Shown here piece after piece: positions 17,177 to 24,656 of a stretch of DNA of 64,000 bases (its first letter is position 1; each line of letters opens with the position of its first letter). Made by a program: the position numbers and the translations under genes. The notes under the pieces are model-generated. The model searched no databases, was not told where the DNA came from, and was given only the letters and a program-made list of their open reading frames with translations. Origin of the DNA: Streptomyces radicis (GTDB taxonomy: Bacteria; Actinomycetota; Actinomycetes; Streptomycetales; Streptomycetaceae); the NCBI RefSeq assembly GCF_003626575.1, contig NZ_RBDY01000002.1, positions 248,001 to 312,000 on the forward strand. Direction: 5' to 3'.

Positions 17177-17666
17177 ACGGGCCCGCGCAGGACGGGGTGT
17201 AGGCGCTCAGCGGGCGGACCTGGAACGCCGCGGTCCACGCCGGGTCGGGTGGCGTGATCGCGTACTCCGTGGCCGTCGTGAAGCCGAAGCGGCCGTACCA
17301 GTCGGGGTCGCCCAGGGCGGCGACCAGCGGCTCGGCGCGGGCGTCGGCGGCGCCGAGTGCCGTGTGCACCAGGGCCGTTCCCGCGCCCCTGCCGCGGTGG
17401 TCGGGGTGCACGCTCAGCGGGCCGAGGCCGAGCGCAGGGACGGTGGCCGCCACGAGGCCCCGCGTGCACACGACATGGCCGATCACGTCGCCCACCGCGT
17501 CCGTCGCGACGAGCGACAGGCCGGGGATCCAGCCGGGGTCGGCGCGCAGCGCGTCGAGCAGCGGCGCCTCGAACGGCTCGGGCGCGTTCTCCTCGGTGGC
17601 GAACGCGGCGGCGGTGACCGCGCGGACGGCGTCGACGTCGGCGGGGATCTCTCGTCGGATGAGCAC
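17145..17666 (-). CDS. GNAT family N-acetyltransferase
   Basis: A 173-residue acetyltransferase of the YhbS-like GNAT type. The N-terminus [22 protein letters not shown] is the usual beta1-alpha1, the acetyl-CoA site is [17 protein letters not shown], and the C-terminal motif [18 protein letters not shown] is typical of this subgroup, which acts on small molecules or protein N-termini. The acceptor is unknown. It overlaps DUF2277 at the 3' end, an arrangement that implies shared terminator sequence or antisense transcripts. Confidence 0.85.
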   Translation of the reverse strand: MLIRREIPADVDAVRAVTAAAFATEENAPEPFEAPLLDALRADPGWIPGLSLVATDAVGDVIGHVVCTRGLVAATVPALGLGPLSVHPDHRGRGAGTALVHTALGAADARAEPLVAALGDPDWYGRFGFTTATEYAITPPDPAWTAAFQVRPLSAYTPSCAGPFTCPRPLMSL

Positions 17667-17999
17667 CCGCCACAGTCTGGCCGCCCGACGCCCCGCTCCC
17701 GGGAGGCCCGTTCCCTCGGCCGTGCGTTCAGCCCTCGGCGCGGTAGGAGAACACGGGATCGGCCCACCCCGCCCAGGCGAGTTGTCGTGAGGGAGGGGGC
17801 CGCGTTGTCGGCGCTTCTGCTCTCGGCCCTGGCCGTCCTCGTCTCCTCGATCCCCACCGGTGGCAAGCTCGCCCTGACCTGGCCGCGCGTCGCGCGCGGC
17901 GGGGCGTGACGTGCGGCGGCGCTGGTGGCTTCCGGCGCGCTTCGGTGTCTGCCGGACCGGGGCGCCAGGGCATTCCGAGCCGTGGGTGGGCCCGGGCGG
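17667..17999. other. Intergenic, 333 bases, no confident gene
   Basis: Between the GNAT start and the DinB stop. A 40-codon GTG frame at 17787-17909 with a hydrophobic middle is the only open candidate, but it has no family resemblance and no convincing ribosome site. Nothing else was recognised. Confidence 0.5.
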
Positions 18000-18566
18000 T
18001 CAGCCCATGCTCTTCGCGCCGTCCAGGGACTCGCGGATGATGTCGGCGTGGCCCGCGTGCTGGGCCGTCTCCGCGATGACGTGCAGCAGCACCCGGCGGG
18101 CCGACCACCGCGTGTCCGCCTCGAACCACGGCGCCTTCGGCAGCGGATGGGCCGCGCCCAGGTCGGGCAGGGACGCCACCAGCTCGTCGGTCGCGCGGGC
18201 CACCTCGGCATAGGCCGCGAGCACCTCGGCCAGCGTCTCGCCGGGCAGCATGCGGAACTCGTCGGCCCGCCGCGCCCAGTCCTCCTCGGTCTTGGCGTCG
18301 AAGTCCCCCATCGCGGACGGGCCTTCGACGATGAAGGCCGCCCAGCCCCGTTCGACCGATGTGACGTGCTTGATCAGGCCGCCCAGGCACAGCTCGCTCG
18401 CGGTGGTCCGCCGCCCGGCCTGCTCGTCGGTGAGGTCGCGGGTGGTGAAGCGCAGGAAGTGCCGGTGATTGGCCAGCGTCCCCAGCAGATCCGCGCGCTC
18501 GTCCGCGGCGGAGACGGCGGGGGCGACGGGGGCCGCGGGGGCGGTCAGGTCGTGGGTGGTGGTCAT
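18000..18566 (-). CDS. DinB/DUF664 family protein
   Basis: A 188-residue four-helix DinB-fold protein. The three metal-binding histidines of the fold are visible as LIKHVTSVE and ETAQHAGHADIIRE, and the N-terminus has the DUF664 feature LANHRHFLRFTTRDLTDEQA. Such proteins are thought to be thiol-dependent enzymes using mycothiol or bacillithiol; the reaction here is unknown. The ATG at 18566 is chosen because AAAGG lies eight bases upstream; another in-frame ATG two codons earlier is too close to that site. It is transcribed divergently from the WYL regulator at 18664, a common pairing in actinobacteria, so control by that regulator is likely. Confidence 0.82.
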   Translation of the reverse strand: MTTTHDLTAPAAPVAPAVSAADERADLLGTLANHRHFLRFTTRDLTDEQAGRRTTASELCLGGLIKHVTSVERGWAAFIVEGPSAMGDFDAKTEEDWARRADEFRMLPGETLAEVLAAYAEVARATDELVASLPDLGAAHPLPKAPWFEADTRWSARRVLLHVIAETAQHAGHADIIRESLDGAKSMG

Positions 18567-18631
18567 GTTCATCACCTTTCGTGGTGGTTTTCCCTCGAAC
18601 GATGACCACGCTAGAAGCCCAAGCGGCCACT

Positions 18632-18655
18632 TTCTGACCTGAATAACGGCCAGAA
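18632..18655. promoter_or_regulatory. Inverted repeat between DinB and WYL regulator genes
   Basis: TTCTGACC (18632-18639) and GGCCAGAA (18648-18655) are 8-bp arms with one mismatch and an 8-bp spacer. The site ends eight bases before the WYL regulator start. Just left of it AAGCGGCCACTT (18621-18632) is another imperfect palindrome. Both are candidate operators for the divergent pair. Confidence 0.45.
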
Positions 18656-18663
18656 TCGACGGC

Positions 18664-19698
18664 ATGGCGAACACCAGCACCAGGACGCTGCGACTGCTCT
18701 CCCTGCTCCAGACCCACCGGTACTGGCCGGGCGCCGAGCTGGCCGGGCGCCTCGGGGTCTCGGTGCGCACGCTGCGCCGGGACGTCGACCGGCTGCGCGA
18801 GCTCGGCTACCCGGTCGAGGCACAGCGCGGCGCCGACGGGGGCTACCAGCTGGCCGCGGGCGCCGTGCTGCCGCCGCTGGTGATCGACGACGAGGAGGCG
18901 GTCGCGCTTGCCGTGGGCCTCCAGGCCGCGGCGTCGGGCGCGGTGGAGGGGATCGCCGAGTCCTCGGTGCGGGTCCTCGCGAAGGTGGCACAGGTGATGC
19001 CCGCCCGGCTGCGGCGCCGGGTGGAGGCGCTGCGCGCGATGACCGTGCCCGCCGACTGGGGCGGCCCCGGCGGGGCGCCCGGCGCGCCGGGGACGGGCAT
19101 CGACGCGGACGTGCTCACGGCGGTGGCGCTGGCGTGCCGGGACGGCGAGGGGCTGCGTTTCTCCTACACCGCAGCCGACGGGCGCCGCGGCGACCGGCAT
19201 GTCGAGCCGCTGCGCCTCGTCTGCCTCGGCCGCCGCTGGTACCTGGTCGCGTACGACCTCGCCCGGCACGACTGGCGCATCTTCCGCGTCGACCGGATCG
19301 AGGCGCCGCACGGCACGGGGGCGGCGTTCAGGCCGCGCGAGCTGCCCGCGGACGACGCGGCGGCGTTCGTCCGCACGCGGCTGAGGGAGCAGCCGCGCCC
19401 GCACCGGATCGACGTCCTGGTCGACGCCGGGGCCGCGGCCGTGCGCGAGCGGATCGGCCGGTGGAGCACGGTGGAGGAGACGGGCCCTGGACGCTGCCGG
19501 GTGCGGATGACCGCCGACTCCCTCGAGTGGCCGATCATGGCCCTCGGCTCGCTGCGCGCCGACTTCCGCGTCCTCGGCCCGCCCGAGCTGCTCGGCGAGC
19601 TCCGCGCCTGGGGCGTGCGGTTCGGCCGCGCGGGGCGCGCGGCCGGAACCGAGACCGGGGACGGCACCGAGACCGGGGCCGGGCCCGTCAGCGAATGA
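18664..19698 (+). CDS. YafY-type HTH/WYL domain transcriptional regulator
   Basis: A 344-residue regulator. An N-terminal winged helix (TLRLLSLLQTHRYWPGAELAGRLGVSVRTLRRDVDRL) is followed by a WYL domain (about 140-230, GRRWYLVAYDLARHDWRIFRVDRI) and the WYL C-terminal extension (MTADSLEWPIMALGSLRADFRVLGPPEL). WYL domains bind small ligands or nucleic acids; actinobacterial members often control a divergent DinB-like gene, as here. The C-terminal tail is a short Glu/Thr/Gly repeat (TETGDGTETGAG). Its stop overlaps the convergent VWA gene by 11 bases. Confidence 0.88.
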   Translation: MANTSTRTLRLLSLLQTHRYWPGAELAGRLGVSVRTLRRDVDRLRELGYPVEAQRGADGGYQLAAGAVLPPLVIDDEEAVALAVGLQAAASGAVEGIAESSVRVLAKVAQVMPARLRRRVEALRAMTVPADWGGPGGAPGAPGTGIDADVLTAVALACRDGEGLRFSYTAADGRRGDRHVEPLRLVCLGRRWYLVAYDLARHDWRIFRVDRIEAPHGTGAAFRPRELPADDAAAFVRTRLREQPRPHRIDVLVDAGAAAVRERIGRWSTVEETGPGRCRVRMTADSLEWPIMALGSLRADFRVLGPPELLGELRAWGVRFGRAGRAAGTETGDGTETGAGPVSE

Positions 19699-20422
19699 TC
19701 CCCGCGGCGCGGGCCGAGGCGAGCCAGTCGGGGAACTCCGCCATGAGCCGGTCGTAGAGGTCGCGGTCGGAGAGCGAACGTGGATCGGTCCCGGCCGGGA
19801 CGAACCCGGCGTTGTCCACCACCCTGCGCGCGGGAACGGGCAGCTCGTCCAGCTTCCTCAGGAACGCGAACTGCTTGTGGTCCGGCTTCCCGAACCCCAC
19901 GAACTGCCAGAAGATCGGCAGCCGCGACGCCTCGCACAGCAGCCGCTCCGCCGCCGAGCGGGACGTCGGGCCGCCGTCCGTCTGGAAGATGACGAACGCG
20001 GGGTCGGAGCCGCCCGACGCGGCGTGGTGGTCGATGACGGCGCGCATCGCGAGGTGGTAGTTGGTCCGGCCCATGTGCCCGTAGGAGGCGTGCAGGGCGG
20101 CGACCCGGCCGCGGTGGTCGGCCAGCGACACGTCGGCGACGCCGTGCACGTCGGTCGAGAAGAAGACGACGGGCACCACGCCGTCGTCGTCGAGGTTGGC
20201 CGACAGGGCGAGCGCCTGCTCGGCCAGGTGCTGCACCGTGCCGTCCTCGTAGTAGGGCCGCATCGACCCCGAGCGGTCCAACACCAGGTAGACGGCCGCC
20301 CGTTGGCCGCCGAGCCCCAGCTTCTCGAGCGAGACCCGCGCCGACTCGTACGCCACGGCCAGCGCGTCGCCCGCCGTGGCGCGCACCTTCTCAAGACTGA
20401 TCGCCGGAGTGCCAGCGTTCAT
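19688..20422 (-). CDS. VWA (TerF-like) domain protein
   Basis: A 244-residue von Willebrand factor A protein. The metal-ion adhesion site is intact: DRSGSM, the Thr in GRTNYHLA and the Asp in FQTDGGPTS. The pattern FWQFVGFGKPDHKQFAFLRKLDEL is typical of the TerF/vWA group linked to tellurite and stress (TerD-family) systems in Streptomyces. No ter genes lie next to it; a TerB-like gene is at 52400. ATG 20422 is preferred; an upstream start would add a basic extension with no similarity. Confidence 0.82.
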   Translation of the reverse strand: MNAGTPAISLEKVRATAGDALAVAYESARVSLEKLGLGGQRAAVYLVLDRSGSMRPYYEDGTVQHLAEQALALSANLDDDGVVPVVFFSTDVHGVADVSLADHRGRVAALHASYGHMGRTNYHLAMRAVIDHHAASGGSDPAFVIFQTDGGPTSRSAAERLLCEASRLPIFWQFVGFGKPDHKQFAFLRKLDELPVPARRVVDNAGFVPAGTDPRSLSDRDLYDRLMAEFPDWLASARAAGIIR

Positions 20423-20521
20423 GAACCCACCCCATCTCACGGGAATCCGGCACGAGCCCCCGCGCGGATCCCCTGTGAATCTCATAGGAACCGAAGGCCC
20501 GGAACGCTACCAGCCCGCACG

Positions 20522-21175
20522 TCACGGAGTGGCGCGCATGCGGGCGATCGGGGGCGGATCGGCCTCGATGAGGTGGCCATCGGGCGCGGGCAGTCCGTAC
20601 ACGCGGTAGAGCCAGCCACGCACCCGTTCCATGGGGTACTGGTCGGTGTAGACGGCGGCCTTGAAGATCACGCCCTCCAGGACGCTGCGGAGCATGACCT
20701 CCTCGAGGGCGGGGTCCTCGGCGCCCCTGGCCGCGAACAGGTCGCGCAGCCCGTCCTCCAGCTTGGTCAGCTGGATCTCCTTGCGCGCCTCGGCGGCGGC
20801 GAAGAGGGGGTGGGTCGCGGGGTTGACGATGAGGCTCAACGCCATCCGCTGCACCGGAACCGTGGACACGGCGGCGCTCAGGATGCCGTCGATGATGGCG
20901 GCCAGCCGCTCGTCGGGCGTCCCGCTCACGTCGAGGATGCCCGCGACGCCCTCGAGGTAGCGGTCGAGGAGCTCGGTCACGAGGTCCTGCTTGCCGGGGA
21001 AGTAATAGGTGATCAGCCCTCGTGAGACGCCCGCCTTTGCGGTGATGTCCGAGATCGTCGCCTTGTGGTAGCCCTTGGCGGCGAAGACCTCGAGCGCGGC
21101 GGCGAGGATGCGTTCGCGCGACTGCTCGCGCATGCCTTCGTTCACCCGCGCCGATCGTGGCGACACCTGGCTCAC
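20522..21175 (-). CDS. TetR family transcriptional regulator
   Basis: A 217-residue repressor. The HTH (RILAAALEVFAAKGYHKATISDITAKAGVSRGLITYYFPGKQDLVTELL) is a complete TetR_N domain, followed by a helical ligand-binding domain with a motif-rich C-terminus (YPMERVRGWLYRVYGLP). The gene follows a tiny secreted-peptide gene on the same strand with a 72-bp gap, and an 18-bp palindrome lies upstream of that peptide. The pair is therefore probably one autoregulated operon. The ligand is unknown. Confidence 0.9.
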   Translation of the reverse strand: MSQVSPRSARVNEGMREQSRERILAAALEVFAAKGYHKATISDITAKAGVSRGLITYYFPGKQDLVTELLDRYLEGVAGILDVSGTPDERLAAIIDGILSAAVSTVPVQRMALSLIVNPATHPLFAAAEARKEIQLTKLEDGLRDLFAARGAEDPALEEVMLRSVLEGVIFKAAVYTDQYPMERVRGWLYRVYGLPAPDGHLIEADPPPIARMRATP

Positions 21176-21247
21176 CTCACTGCTCGCGGTCCGGCCGGTG
21201 CCGGGCTGACGTGCCCGGCACCGGCCATTGTCGCGCGGGAGCGAGGA

Positions 21248-21439
21248 CTACGCGGGGCCGCCGACGTTCGGGCAGGTGCTGGCGTAGGCCTTCACGTAGT
21301 TCCAGCCGTGGGCCGCCGGGTTGACGTTGCCGTCACAGCTGTAGTCCTTCTGCACCTGGGCCTGGGCGGCACCGGCCGCGGAGAGCGCGAGCACGGTGGC
21401 GGTGGCGAGGACGCCGAGGACGCGGCGGATGGCCTTCAT
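21248..21439 (-). CDS. Small secreted peptide with two cysteines
   Basis: A 63-residue precursor with a textbook Sec signal (MKAIRRVLGVLATATVLALS then AAGAAQA before the cut) and a predicted mature peptide of about 36 residues (QVQKDYSCDGNVNPAAHGW... ending STCPNVGGPA). The two Cys could form one disulfide. GAAAGG lies eight bases before the ATG, so translation is likely. No family was recognised. It is upstream of and co-directional with the TetR gene, so it may be the main target of that repressor. Confidence 0.7.
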   Translation of the reverse strand: MKAIRRVLGVLATATVLALSAAGAAQAQVQKDYSCDGNVNPAAHGWNYVKAYASTCPNVGGPA

Positions 21440-21487
21440 GGATGGGCCTTTCGTCGGAAGACGGGATGACGGGTGCGCGCGACGTTG

Positions 21488-21505
21488 ACTGTACATACGT
21501 CCAGT
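21488..21505. promoter_or_regulatory. Candidate TetR operator upstream of the secreted peptide
   Basis: ACTGTACATACGTCCAGT has symmetric half sites ACTGnAC and GTnCAGT around a 4-base centre, the size and form usual for TetR repressors. It is 49 bp upstream of the peptide start, and the minus strand carries TATGTA inside it as a possible -10. The divergent methyltransferase gene begins 166 bp to the right. Confidence 0.55.
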
Positions 21506-21670
21506 GAATGCGCCAACTCGGTTCCCCGGGACGGCGCTTCCGCGCTCCGCCCGGACGCCGTCCACGCTCCGTCCGGGCGCCGACGGATGCCTCAGTGCGC
21601 CCCAGCGGCGCCGCGTGCGCGGGCTCCGGCCAGGAAATGCCAAGGTTTGAGTGCTGACAGGAGAGAGCCG

Positions 21671-22795
21671 TTGGAAAGTGAACGTTTCCCCTGCGTCGCG
21701 TTGGCCGACGCGCTGGTGCGGGTACCCCGGCACCGTTTCGTGCCCGCGCGGGCGTGGGCGCTGCCGAGGGGCGGCGCGGGGCACTGGATCGACCGGGGGG
21801 CAGCGCCGGGGGCGTGGTGGGACGCGGTGTACTCGGAGACGGTCATCTACACGCAGCTGGACGACGGGCGGACCGCGTTGACCGCGGAGAGCGCGGCGCG
21901 GACCTACGCCCCGACCAGCTCGGCGTCCAACCCCCTGCTCGTCCTCACCTTCCTGCGGCTGCTCGGGCCAGGCCCCGGGGACCGGGTGCTGGAGATCGGC
22001 ACGGGCACCGGGTGGACGGCCGGGCTGCTGTGCGACCTGACGGGCGATCTGACCGGGGACCTGACCGGGGACCTGACCGGGGACGGGGAACGCGTGACCA
22101 CCGTCGAGATCGACCCGGCCCTCGCCGTCGCGGCCGAGGCCAACCTCCACGCGGCCGGGCGCGCGCCGCGCGTCGTGGTGGGCGAGGGCGAGAAGGGCTG
22201 CCCCGAGGCGGCCCCGTTCGACCGGGTGCACGTCACGTGCGGCGTCGCCGACGTGCCCTACGCGTGGGTCGCGCAGACGCGCCCCGGGGGCGTGATCGTG
22301 CTGCCGCACGCCCCCACAATGCGCCTGTTGCGGCTGACGGTCGGCGAGGACGGGACGGCGACGGGCCGCTTCCACGACGCGTGCTCGTTCACGCCGCTGC
22401 GCTCGCAGCGGCGCCGGGCCGGGGGGATCGTTCACACGCCGCCGCGCGAGCGGGAGCTGAACGGCGGGCGCGCGGCGCTCATCGACCCACCGGCCGGGCT
22501 GCGCCTGCTGTGCGACGCGCTGATCGGCGACAGCCCCTGGCCGACCGAGCCGGGGTGCGCGTTGCTCAGCGACGGGGTCTCGAAGGCGGTCGTGGCCGGG
22601 GGGCGGGTCACCCAGAGCGGGCCGCGCGACCTGTGGGACGAGGCCGAGGCGATCCACGACGCGTGGCGGGCCGAGGGCGGCCCGGGGCTCGACCGCCTCG
22701 GCTTCACCGTCACGGCGGACCGCCAGTACGTCTGGCTCGACGACCCGTCGGCACCGGCCGCGCGGGTGTTCACAGGGAGGGGCAAGGGCTTATGA
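21671..22795 (+). CDS. PCMT-like protein methyltransferase
   Basis: A 374-residue SAM methyltransferase related to protein-L-isoaspartate methyltransferase and to the methyltransferases of RiPP systems. The N-terminus (LADALVRVPRHRFVPARAWALPRG) is the usual PCMT-like cap; SAM motif I is [15 protein letters not shown], motif II FDRVHVTCGVADVP, then TRPGGVIVLP. Right after motif I the chain carries four copies of LTGD encoded by a 12-bp tandem repeat. TTG 21671 is chosen because AGGAGAG lies six bases upstream, even though the frame is open further back. Its stop overlaps the ATG of a 31-residue protein. It is paralogous in layout to the methyltransferase at 42851, but has no ATP-grasp partner. 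Confidence 0.78.
   Translation: MESERFPCVALADALVRVPRHRFVPARAWALPRGGAGHWIDRGAAPGAWWDAVYSETVIYTQLDDGRTALTAESAARTYAPTSSASNPLLVLTFLRLLGPGPGDRVLEIGTGTGWTAGLLCDLTGDLTGDLTGDLTGDGERVTTVEIDPALAVAAEANLHAAGRAPRVVVGEGEKGCPEAAPFDRVHVTCGVADVPYAWVAQTRPGGVIVLPHAPTMRLLRLTVGEDGTATGRFHDACSFTPLRSQRRRAGGIVHTPPRERELNGGRAALIDPPAGLRLLCDALIGDSPWPTEPGCALLSDGVSKAVVAGGRVTQSGPRDLWDEAEAIHDAWRAEGGPGLDRLGFTVTADRQYVWLDDPSAPAARVFTGRGKGL
22037..22084 (+). repeat. Four 12-bp tandem repeats in a methyltransferase gene
   Basis: Units CTGACGGGCGAT, then three copies of CTGACCGGGGAC, all in frame and read as LTGD. The repeat number can change without breaking the frame. Confidence 0.85.
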
Positions 22796-22887
22796 GTGAG
22801 TGCTCGGAGTGCGACGGGACCGGGTGGACGTGGGTCTACAACGACGGACGCCGCGAACGGGTCCGCTGCCCGCGCGGCTGTCGGTGA
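22792..22887 (+). CDS. 31-residue CxxCxGxG zinc-ribbon-like protein
   Basis: A tiny gene that overlaps the preceding methyltransferase by ATGA, so its translation is coupled. The product begins MSECSECDGTGWTWVYNDG and ends RVRCPRGCR. CSECDGTGW is the CxxCxGxG motif of DnaJ-type zinc fingers, and RCPRGC provides a second Cys pair, enough to bind one zinc. Similar stand-alone mini-proteins occur in Streptomyces with unknown roles. The start codon, coupling and codon usage make it a credible gene. Confidence 0.7.
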   Translation: MSECSECDGTGWTWVYNDGRRERVRCPRGCR

Positions 22888-22938
22888 GCCGCGCGGCCGG
22901 GTGAGCCGCGCGGCTTCAGGTGACCGCGCGGCGCGCCC

Positions 22939-24606
22939 TCACAGCGCCGCCAGCTCCTCCGTCAGGTCGTCGAGGCCGAGGGAGCCGAGGGACAGGGCCG
23001 ACATGTGCCACGCCTTGAGGTCGAACGCCGTCCCGCGCGCCGCCCTCGCGGCCTCGCGGCCCGCGACCCAGGCGCGTTCGCCCAGCTTGTAGCTGATCGC
23101 CTGCCCCGGCGCGCCCAGGTAGCGCACCAGCTCGGAGGTGACATAGGCGGGCTCGCGCCCCGTGTGCAGGCGGAAGAACTCCGCGGCGAGCGCCGGGGTC
23201 CAGACCTCGCCCGGGTGGAACGCCTCGCCCGCGGGGACGCGCAGGCCCAGGTGCACGCCGATGTCGATGATCACGCGGATCGCGCGCGTCATCTGGGCGA
23301 CCAGATAGCCCAACCGCCGTCCCGGGTCGGTGAGATGGCCCAGCTCGTCCATGAGCCGCTCCGCGTAGAGCGCCCAGCCCTCCGTGGTGGCGCTGACCGA
23401 GCCGACGCCGGTCTGGTAGCGCGACAGGTCGTCCGCGGCCACGAGCCACTGCGCCAGCTGGAAGTGGTGCCCGGGAACGCCCTCGTGGTACCACGTCGAG
23501 ACCAGGCTCCACACGGGGAAGCGCGTCGCGCCCATCGTCGGCAGCCAGGTGCGCCCCGGGCGCGAGAAGTCCAGCGAGGGGCGCGTGTAGTAGGGGGCGG
23601 CGGCGCTGCCCGGCGGGGCGATCATGGCCTCGACGGTGCGGACCGGCTCGGCCACGTCCAGGTGCGTGCCGTCGAGCTCCGCGATGGCCTCGTCCATCAA
23701 CGCCTGGAGCCACGCCCTGATCTCCTCGACGCCCTCGACCGCCTCGCCGTGCCGGTCGAGGTGGGCCATGGCGGCCTGTGGCGTCCCGCCCGGCAGGATC
23801 AGCGCGGCGGCCTCGCGCATCTCGCGCGCCACGCGGTGGAACTCCTCCCAGCCGTAGGCGTACGCGTCATCCAGGTCGAGGTCGGCGCCGGTCCAGTAGC
23901 GCGAGGTCAGCCGGTAACGCTCGCGGCCCACGCCGTCCGGGGTGCCAGCGGCGGCGGGGAGGTAGGTCTCGCGCAGGTGGACGCGCACGCGGTCGAGCGC
24001 GGCGGTGGCCAGGCCCGCGGCCGCGTCGAGCTCCGCGCGGAGCGACTCGGGGGCTGGCGCGGTCAGCTCGCGGCACCAGTCGGCGTCGATCAGGGCGTCG
24101 AGCTGCTCGGCCGCGGTCTCCACCTGGCGCGCGGCGGCGAGCAGGCCCTTGGCCGCGCCCGTGTCCAGGGCTTCGAGGTAGCCGTCGAGCGCGGCGGGGA
24201 CGTTCCGCAGGCGGCGGCCGAGGGTGGCCCAGTCGTCGTCGGTGGCCTTGGGCATGAGGATCAGGCCGTCGCGGAGCCGCTGGATCGGGGTGAAGAAGTT
24301 GGACACCTCGCGGAGGTGCTCGCCCGCCTCGTCGAGCGCGAGCTGCGCGGTCAGCCGCTCGCGCAACAGGCGCGCGGCACGGCGCTCGACGGCGGGGAGC
24401 GCGCCGTTCGCGCGGGCCTCGACGGCGTCGAGGCGCGCCAGGGTGGCGCGGCGGGCGTCGGTGAGGGCGGCGTGCCCCGCGGGGGAGAAGTCGGGCAGGT
24501 CGGCGACGCCCGGCCTGATCCCCAGCCGCGTGCCGAGCAGGGGATCGAGGTCGGCGAGAGTCTCCACGAAGGCGTCCGCGATGGACCGCGGGGTGGTTTG
24601 ATCCAT
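22939..24606 (-). CDS. DUF885 family protein (putative metallohydrolase)
   Basis: A 555-residue protein of family DUF885. The signature YHEGVPGHHFQLAQWL resembles a zinc peptidase site (HExxxGHH), with downstream TTEGWALYAERLMDELG and a late AWVAGREAARAARG segment, all typical of the family. It has no signal peptide and appears cytoplasmic. Some members have been proposed as peptidases, but the substrate is unknown. ATG 24606 (MDQTTPRSIADAF) is chosen; it faces the divergent ATPase gene whose start is about 50 bases away. Confidence 0.85.
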   Translation of the reverse strand: MDQTTPRSIADAFVETLADLDPLLGTRLGIRPGVADLPDFSPAGHAALTDARRATLARLDAVEARANGALPAVERRAARLLRERLTAQLALDEAGEHLREVSNFFTPIQRLRDGLILMPKATDDDWATLGRRLRNVPAALDGYLEALDTGAAKGLLAAARQVETAAEQLDALIDADWCRELTAPAPESLRAELDAAAGLATAALDRVRVHLRETYLPAAAGTPDGVGRERYRLTSRYWTGADLDLDDAYAYGWEEFHRVAREMREAAALILPGGTPQAAMAHLDRHGEAVEGVEEIRAWLQALMDEAIAELDGTHLDVAEPVRTVEAMIAPPGSAAAPYYTRPSLDFSRPGRTWLPTMGATRFPVWSLVSTWYHEGVPGHHFQLAQWLVAADDLSRYQTGVGSVSATTEGWALYAERLMDELGHLTDPGRRLGYLVAQMTRAIRVIIDIGVHLGLRVPAGEAFHPGEVWTPALAAEFFRLHTGREPAYVTSELVRYLGAPGQAISYKLGERAWVAGREAARAARGTAFDLKAWHMSALSLGSLGLDDLTEELAAL

Positions 24607-24656
24607 TGTGTCATCCTCATACAACAGGCATTCCGAAGGAAGACGGGGGCGCACTG

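Noticed and set aside
17787..17909. A 40-codon GTG frame with a hydrophobic stretch
   Set aside because: No ribosome site, no family and ordinary for GC-rich intergenic DNA.
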